Shown here: positions 57,063 through 64,000 of the stretch, one piece after another
Position numbering within the stretch: the first letter of the stretch is position 1
Layout: every line of letters begins with the position of its first letter
Assembly (NCBI RefSeq): GCF_002999335.1
Contig: NW_020312126.1
Location: forward strand, 18,454-82,453
Length of the DNA: 64,000 bases
Source: Cyclospora cayetanensis
Lineage: Eukaryota; Apicomplexa; Conoidasida; Eucoccidiorida; Eimeriidae
Direction: 5' to 3'
Notes under the pieces: model-generated
What the model was told of the DNA's origin: nothing
Databases searched by the model: none
Seen by the model: only the letters and a program-made list of their open reading frames with translations
Made by a program: the position numbers and the translations under genes

Positions 57063-60000
57063 ATGGGGAACCCCCTACTCAAACAATACCACGTCGACAG
57101 AGAGCTCCTCATTCCTGGCACCCGGCACGCCAGATGGACGGTAAGGCAAAAACTTCTCTAAGCCTGTCCCTCCGCAGCAATTCTCTTTCCTCATTCTCCC
57201 TTAGGTGCCCGCCAGTCCTGTATTATCCGCCAAGCTGGACTCGCTGTTCAGCATAGCTGCTGCAACTGCTAGGCATATCATCAGCAGCAGCGGCAGCACG
57301 ATTCACGTAAAACAGGTCGAAACGCGCCGCCTTTTTATGTGTCGCCTCTTTCTTTTGCATGCAAGGCGCGCACACGTAGCTCAGCGGCTTAATGCCGCCT
57401 ACATGTGGACCTTAATTTGACGTTGGACTCCTCAGGTTTACCGGGGGCGGCATGCAGAACGACCTGGAGTGGATGTCTGTTTATTCACGGCAAACCTGCG
57501 TGCACCAGAGCTAGCAGCTCTCGCCCCTGATGGAGCAGCACTGCAGAAGCTGCGCAGTCTGCTGCAGCAAGACGCTCAGCTGCTGCAGCGGCTGCGGCAC
57601 CCGCGTCTGCTGCAAGTAGTGGATCCGCTGCAGCAGGCCAAAGACTCGTGGGTGTTTTGCACGAAGCCTGTAGAGCGTTCGCTTCGACAGCTCCTTGCCT
57701 TCGCGAAGGGCTCTCCGCAAAATGCAAGCGACAGGCAAGACCTCCATCATGTCGCCTCCACTGTTTCCGGTTATTACCTTCCGCCGAACGCGGAGCAGCG
57801 CAGCGGCAGCGGTGGAAGCTCCATCACCAGCTTGAGCAGCAGCAGCAGTGCCAGCAGCAGCAGCAGCGCCAGCAGCAGCTGTAACGAACTGGCATCAACA
57901 GCCCTTCCATTCGGATGCCCCCTCGAAGGGCCTTCCCTGCTGGAAGCAAAATGTGGACTTTTAGATATCGCCGAAGCGATCTCCTTCCTGCACGGCAGCG
58001 GTCAGCTGCTGCATCTGAACATACACCCGGATTCTGTCTTCATCGACGGCGCAGGTCGCTGGCAGCTGGGAGGCCTCTGTTTTGCAGTTGAAAGACAGGC
58101 GCATGCCGACAGCGAAGGCACTCCTTGTGTCTTTTCTTTCGGGTACGAGCACGCGGAGTCTGTGACAACTCTTAGACTTCGCCGCTCGGCGGGGGGAGAA
58201 ACTTTTTCCAAACACGAGGCTGCCGCAAAGGCAGTGCTGCTGCAGTCAATTTCCTCTGGGAGAAGGGAATATTGCGAGGGAGGGTGTACGCGGGGGCTTG
58301 TGAGCAGGGGAAGCGACGCATGCATACATATACGTACATATATATATACATATATAGATGCATATATGGAGAGATGCATCTAGAAACATATAGAGAGACA
58401 TACATGTATGTGTCTATGTATATAGCCAAATACATGTATGTATCTATGTACATACATATATTATATATGTATGTATATCTAGAGAGCCAGAAAGGCAAGC
58501 TGCCCGAGTGGAAGTCTTAAGAGAACGGCCTGCGCTGCGAGCTGCGCGTGCCTCGTGTTTCCCTTTTGTCGTTCTCCTGCTGTTTGTGCGACTTTCTGCG
58601 CGCGCCATTTTCGCGCATCTGTCTGCTGCTCGTGTATCCGCCTGCCTGTCTGCCGCTGACTTGACCTCTCCTACATACGTTGCGGATTCGCTCATCCTCA
58701 GTAGCGTTCTGCTGTCACCCCCTCTGTCTCTCTCTGTCTCGAGGTGGTGGCTTCGCCAAATTGCATGTGCGCCTGCGCTTCTGCCTGCAGCTCTTCAAGT
58801 GCTGGACTCGCGTTGGCTCCTCCCCTTCGCTATAGTGCGCCTGAGCTTTCTAGCGCCTTCCCCCCGCGTGCTTCGGAGGCAGCGGATGTTTTCTCCTTTT
58901 CTCTGCTTGCGGCGGAAATTCTCGGTGCCAGAGGCCTCCCCACGTGCAAGGATGGTGAACTTCAAGACCATCAGCAGCAGGTAGGTTAGCTAGCGCTTGC
59001 TCTCTGCAAAGGAGCTACGAAGGCGGCTTTCAAGCTGCCTTCTCCTCGAGCATACAGTGCACCATGGTCTAAGAGACACCCTTTCCTTGCGCGTGTGTAA
59101 GGCCACCTTGTCTCTGAAGGTGTGTTCTTGAGCAACACTGTCGCGAGTCTCGACATTTGGATAGCAGCTCCGCCTCCTGCATCATCATCACGGGGGTGAT
59201 GCGGTGCGCATCGACAGAGAGGGAAAAAGAGAGAGAGACAGAGAAAAAAAAGAGACACAGAGAGAGAGAGGGAAGGAGGGAAGCAGCTGCACGTCAGTGG
59301 TGTCTTTTCTGTGCGCATTCTTTTTGCTGCTTTCCTGTGATCTGCAGTGCAGCACTCTGGCCCCCCTGCGTGCCTCCTCCTTCCCGCCAGATTCACTCTT
59401 TCAGCAAGCGGCAGCAGAGGCAGCAGCGACTCCAGCGACGGAGTTGCTGCAGCTCCTCTCGCGAGGACTCGATCCCGATCCCCTGCAGCGCCCTAGCATT
59501 GAGGCTTTCTTGGGGAGTTCGTTTTTGCTGAGCACAGAGACAAAAGCGTTGCGCTTTCTCGCCTGTCTCCACGAAAAGGAGCAGCAGCAACAACAGCAGT
59601 TCCTCTTGGGCCTGCTTCCCCTGCTGCAGCAGCGAAAGCAGCTGCAGCAATCCCGCGTCTTGCGGCTTTTCGTCCTTAAGCCTCTGCTCTCTGCCCTCAA
59701 GTTCCCCGCAGTACTACCGGCGTTGCTACCCAACATCCTGTGGGCTGTCAAAACGGTGCGCTCGACTCGTGTCTCGCACTTCTTGCCCCTCCCAATGAGA
59801 AATAAAACGGCTACTGCAACTCGTCTACTGCTTGCACTTGCTTTGAGGCGTTGGCGCGGCAGCCTTTGCATCCGATTGCTCTGCCTTCTTGAGCACCCCC
59901 CACCGACTGTTCGTGCGCTGCTGCCCTCCGCTTGGTTGCTGCCTGGAAAGCGCCTCGTCTTCTCCTTCCCTGTGTCTGATGTAGTTAGAAGATGACGCCT

Positions 60001-60552
60001 TCTTTAGATCCCGAGTATGGCCACAGCTGGAGCCGTTGCTCACAGCAAAAGAGATCCAAGTCGAAGCGGTTGTTATCCTCGTACGTCAAAGGGAGACACG
60101 TCGATCTCTCTGTTTCATTCATTCATTCTTTCTTTCTTTTCTCCTTTCTCTGTCTCTTTGTCTCTCTCTCACTCTCACTCTCGTTGTCTCTCTCACTCTC
60201 GTTGTCTCTCTCACTCTTTCTTTGTCTCTGTCTCTCTCTCTACCTAGTGGCCCTCTCATGAGCTCGATGTACAGCTAAAGGATAAACAGGAAACACGGGA
60301 AGGGAGTTCAGAGTTCAGTGGAAGGCTGAGGCTACGAGGCGACAAAGGGAGGCGTCGCCAGACGCCGATTTCGCAAAGGAATTGAGCGCGGCGCTGACTA
60401 CCGCCTTCGCATGGCCAGCCATCAGCATCGATTTAATACTCAGTATAAGTATTATATATATAGTGGAATGCGGTTGGGAGGAGGGAAGCGTTGCGAAGGG
60501 CGTGGCATAGCATATATATATGTATATATATGTATATATATGTATATGTATA

Positions 60553-60607
<55 letters not shown>

Positions 60608-63572
60608 ACAGCAGGAAGGAACAGAGGTGGCAGGTTCAGAGTTCAGTCCCTCCTCTTCCCTCCCCCCCATTCCCCCGCCCCTTCACAAGAGGCGTGTGAA
60701 TAGGAAAAAATGAAATGGCAATAGGGTTGAAGTGCCACGGCGTCATACTTTTGCTGCTTGCTGAATCGACCCTATGCGCATGTACCGACGGCATCGCAGC
60801 GCAGCGCACAGCACGCGCGAACGAAGGGGAGGCAAACAGGTGGCAGGCGTGGAGAGATGCGAGCAGCGCAGGAGCAGCGCGTTGAAGAGAGACATGAAGG
60901 GATGGGGTGGCTATGAGGGTGCTGGAGGTTGCTAGCCGCACAGCGCGTCGGCAGAATCCTTTTCTTCTCTGCGCCGCAGATCTCGGAATTCGAGAACCTG
61001 GTGAAGCCTGCCAATGAAGAGACGCGTTCAAAGGCTTTGCTGCCGTTTCTTCTGAAGTGTCTGGATATTCGAGTGAGCGAAGAAGCGGGAAAAGCCCCCT
61101 TCCAGACGCTACACGCCGCATCGCTGGCGTGCTTCTCTCCCGACTCTTCATGCAGTCGCCATGTGGCCGCCTTCTTTCTGTCTGCTTTGACTAAAACGCT
61201 GGCGAAGTGCGCTGCTGTTTCTTCGAATCCGTCCGTCCTTGCGCCAGAAGACTGCCTCACAGGGCACCTGCCCTTCGGCATGTGTGATGGCGGCGTTGTG
61301 TCTGGCGATTTTTCAGGCACCAGAAATTCAACAAGCAGCCCTCACTGCTGTACAGACGTCGCATGGCGTTTTTGACTATACTGCGCACCGCACGCTTTTC
61401 CTGCCCAGAGTTCTCTCACTCATTGCAAATGCAGGTCGGTGTTGACTTGCTTGTTGAGCGTCTAAATGCCAGGAAGCATGCACGGCGTCTTAGGAAGAAG
61501 ACATGCGGAGCGAGAAGCCTCGAAGTTTGCTGTGTTGCTTGCATGCACGCACAGAGTCTTCAGCAGTTCGCTTGGCGGGATTGGAAGCTTTGCGATCGAT
61601 GGGGTCTTCTTTTGATCGGGATACAGTGGAGGCGCAAATTCTCCCTGTGCTCCTGCAGGTGATGCGAGATGCTTCTCTGTGACTGCCTGTTAGACACACT
61701 CTACACCCTTCTCCTAGAGCACCCGCGATTTCACTCCCTCCAATCCCTCTAGGCCATAATGTCAGCAAATGCCAACGCATTGTTCATCTAGTTGACTCCC
61801 GGATAGCAACAGCACCAGCAGCACCAGCAGCGACAGCACCAGCAGCAACAGCAACAGCACAAGCATCAGCAGCATAATAATAGAGGGCAGACGTGCACTG
61901 TTGCTGCCTGAGGCTGCAAGTCAAGGTCAAAATTAGGCCAGAGCAGCGAGTTAAAAGCGTTTTAAAAGCACGAGAGTTTCGCTGGCATGCCTTTTGTTTG
62001 ATGCTGCATGTCTCCCTCTGTGCGTCTCTATAGGTGAGGCGATCCGAATCATCTGCTGCTTTCTGTGCCGCTCTGAGCGCCTGCCTGTCCACCATCTCGC
62101 AGTGTCTCTCCCTTGGCAGCACAGCAGAACGCGTCCTTCCCATCTTTGTCTGCCTCCTTCGTAAGCTGGCTGTCTGCAGCAGAACGACCCTCTTGCTTCA
62201 AATTCTGGAATAGCCTCTTTTTCTCTTAGGCGTTCCCAAACACGGACGCATCATGCTGCTACATGTGCGTGTGTGCGCTGCCTGCGTCGCTAGTGAATGA
62301 CGGGCTCTCCCTCGAGGATTACCGCAAAATTGACGCTGCAATCAAAGCCATCATCCGAAGAGTGAGGCTGTGTTCAGGGTGCCTTCGAAGCAGAGAAGCC
62401 TTGAGATCTGCACTGTCACCATCGTGAAAATTTGGTGTGCTAGTGTTGTGTTTGTTCCTTAGGTAGATGAAGACCGACAGCGCCACTTCGCTGTCAAGGC
62501 AGTAAGTCCGCACTCAAAAGGGAATTCTTCTTTCCAGAGAAAGCCTTCCTCCGACGTTTCCCCTTCCAATCTTCCCTTTGCTCCACCCAGCTCCCCCCGC
62601 ACACCCCCAAAATGTGCCTAGGCAATTGGTTGTCGGCTGTCCATCGAATAGCAACCCTCCAGTCGTGCGTATAGCTTTCCTGCGTCGCCTTGCTGAAGCG
62701 TTTCCTTGCGTGCGTCTTGACCTTTCAAAGGGGCCTCTGTGTGTTTGGCATCGGCGTAGGAGCAACAGTCCGCAGTGGATGCTGCACTGCCTTCCAGCCA
62801 AGAGACTCCCTCACTCCCGGCAGTTTCTCTAGAGGGGCTTCTCGCGACAGCCAGTCTTCCAGTCCCCCCTTCTTTGTCTCTTCCGAGCGGAAAAGGAGGC
62901 CTCCTGCACAGCCTCCCCACCCCGCCGAAGCCTCCCCCCCCTCCGCCAGCCTCGACATGCCTTACACCCCAGTATGCGAGTAACAGCACCTCAGGACTGC
63001 ATCGTCAACACCAAGGAGCGCTAAGCGAGGCTGCTGAGCAGATGCTCCCGTCTCTGAATGCTCGCTTGCCGGAGCATAAATTCCCAGCTCCCCGCGGCAA
63101 CACTAGCGGCGCCGAGAAAAACTCCCCATCAAGGGCTTCAGAAGAATGCTCTGAACTCGACATGATCCTTGCTGCTGCCTCTGCGGCGATACCTCAAAAC
63201 AAGCCGTCGTAAGATCTCGTCGCGCGTCATTGTTCAACCTTCACCTCTGCTTAATAAGAGGGTGCGAGGCCAGCCACTGGCACCACCCCCTCCCTCGCAC
63301 CCCGTGCAAAAAGCATGCGATTTCTTCGCATATTTTTCGCGCTTCCTCTCTCCTCTTTGTCGCATCCGTGCAGTCCTGTCGAGCCTTTCGCGGATCTGCT
63401 GCCTTTTCCTGCTTCAACTCCCTCGGCAGCTGCGAGCTCCAGTAGGGGGACGCCTGCAGAAGGCGCTGCCACGTCGTCGGCGTTTTCCTCCGCGCGCGGA
63501 GATTTTTTTGTCGGACTGCCTGGGGCTGCATGCAGCGGCGGCCTTGCGATCAGGCCCCCTATTTTATCGAGG
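57063..63572 (+). CDS. SCYL2: SCY1-like pseudokinase (SCYL2 type), possibly continuing off the right edge
   Basis: Kinase-like protein plus HEAT repeats that works in clathrin-coated-vesicle and trans-Golgi/endosome traffic in animals and plants. Exons: 57063-57140, 57205-57315, 57436-58142, 58791-58980, 59348-59755, 59985-60080, 60980-61072, 61317-61434, 61555-61658, 62034-62160, 62230-62361, 62463-62501, 62760-63208, 63374-63572. Phases agree except between the exons ending 62160 and starting 62230. The N-terminus [16 protein letters not shown] is a potential myristoylation site and aligns with the SCYL2 start. The kinase lobe lacks VAIK and HRD catalysis: [13 protein letters not shown] stands at the catalytic loop. 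[10 protein letters not shown] matches the APE motif. A poly-Ser insertion lies at about 57,820-57,890. HEAT region: [55 protein letters not shown]. The C-terminus is Pro/Ser-rich with PFADLLPFP, a possible clathrin/adaptor-box-like motif. The final donor-like site at 63573 leaves the true end open. Confidence 0.9.
58320..58480. repeat. TATG/CATA microsatellite in the SCYL2-like intron 3
   Basis: About 160 bp of acatatatatacatatatag and acatgtatgtatctatgtac type repeats between exons 3 and 4. Confidence 0.88.
59215..59280. repeat. GAGA-rich tract in the SCYL2-like intron 4
   Basis: Short purine-only tract (gagagagacagagaaaaaaa and similar) between exons 4 and 5. Confidence 0.75.
60105..60245. 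repeat. CT-rich tract in the SCYL2-like intron 6
   Basis: About 140 bp of tctctctcactctcactctc with internal tctttctttct and tctctcactctcgttg repeats, immediately after exon 6. Confidence 0.85.
60505..60612. repeat. (TA)n microsatellite in the SCYL2-like intron 6
   Basis: About 100 bp of tatatatgtatatata passing into an uninterrupted (TA)n run of about 45 bp. Confidence 0.95.
61805..61880. repeat. CAG/CAA trinucleotide tract in the SCYL2-like intron 9
   Basis: agcaacagcaccagcagcac-type repeats in an intron, not in an exon. On the opposite strand it makes a spurious Ala/Val-rich frame. Confidence 0.8.
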
Positions 63573-64000
63573 GTACGTCTTTTGAATCAGGCAGCATTTG
63601 TTTACAACCCGGGGAAAAAACCGTGGTGTTTCCCTCGTAAACAAGCAAGCAAGCACACACACACTTACACACACTTACGCACTTACACACACACTTACAC
63701 ACACACACACACACACACTTACACCCACACACACACGCACACACACAACCACACACACACACACATACAAACACACACAAACACACATACACCAACACAA
63801 AAAAGAACACTCAACACACTACGCAACACAATACAAAAACAAACTCAATCATACAAAAAACAAATAAAGATACAAACACACACACACGCACACACAAAAT
63901 CTAAAGTACACACCCATCACACACCAACACTAAAACCATACTATCAACTAAGCACCCTGGCAAAAATACAAAGTAGGAGCTTTATCTCCCAGTAATTTAT
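63573..64000. repeat. (CA)n-rich terminal region, with CA/TA/AC low-complexity
   Basis: From about 63,650 to 63,930 the sequence is dominated by cacacacttacacac and cacacacacac units, then AC-rich non-repeat sequence. It would be an intron or 3' flank of the SCYL2-like gene. The long His/Thr-rich frames here are not genes. Confidence 0.9.

Noticed and set aside
57360..57420. tRNA-like string cacgtagctcagcggc
   Set aside because: It resembles a tRNA D-arm but lacks a matching acceptor stem, anticodon arm and T-arm; it lies in an intron.
61784..62143. 119-codon minus frame with Ala/Val repeats
   Set aside because: CAG-repeat intron translation plus antisense of SCYL2-like exon 10.
63315..63995. 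226-codon frame with a His/Thr-repeat C-terminus
   Set aside because: The second half is (CA)n microsatellite. Only the first part (63374-63572) fits the SCYL2-like gene.

Overview
The window looks like nuclear DNA of an eimeriid coccidian (Apicomplexa). I lean to Cyclospora or a close relative of Eimeria. Reasons: genes are broken by many short GT-AG introns with conserved exon phases; there are CAG/CTG runs coding poly-Gln, poly-Leu and poly-Ser; microsatellites and minisatellites fill the introns; an apicomplexan Kelch13 gene is present; and there are decayed Ty3/gypsy-type retroelements, which eimeriids have and Toxoplasma is not known for. The genus is inference only. Gene models below were built by hand from reading frames, splice-site consensus and phase agreement, without transcript data.

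Left block (1-12.8 kb): a 3'-incomplete FAD monooxygenase (-), an organellar bL12 ribosomal protein (-), a single-exon AN1 zinc-finger protein (+), and an eight-exon Golgi polypeptide GalNAc-transferase (-).

Middle block (12.8-30.2 kb): gene-poor. It holds two decayed Ty3/gypsy elements (about 14.9-17.4 and 26.5-28.9 kb), an inverted fragment that pairs with the second one, and one host gene, a Sec14/BCH-RhoGAP protein (21.3-25.5 kb, +). The rest shows no recognisable coding sequence.

Right block (30.2-63.6 kb): dense housekeeping genes. In order: Kelch13 (K13) ortholog (+), glutamine-dependent NAD synthetase (+), a divergent Arf-like GTPase (-), the ribosome-biogenesis WD40 protein Utp21/WDR36 (+), a PHD-extended-PHD chromatin reader (-), and a SCY1-like (SCYL2-type) pseudokinase (+) reaching almost to the right edge. 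Low-complexity DNA (TG, TATG, GA, CT, TA and CA runs) is concentrated in introns here and ends the window.

These are independent eukaryotic genes rather than an operon. Common themes are membrane traffic and the endocytic system (K13, SCYL2, Arf-like GTPase, RhoGAP), secretory O-glycosylation and basic metabolism. I did not find a clearly new multi-gene system. The points most worth a second look are natural substitutions in K13 at positions tied to artemisinin resistance in Plasmodium, a RhoGAP domain without its arginine finger, a GTPase lacking two canonical motifs, an altered Gal/GalNAc-T motif, and the foldback pair of retroelement fragments.
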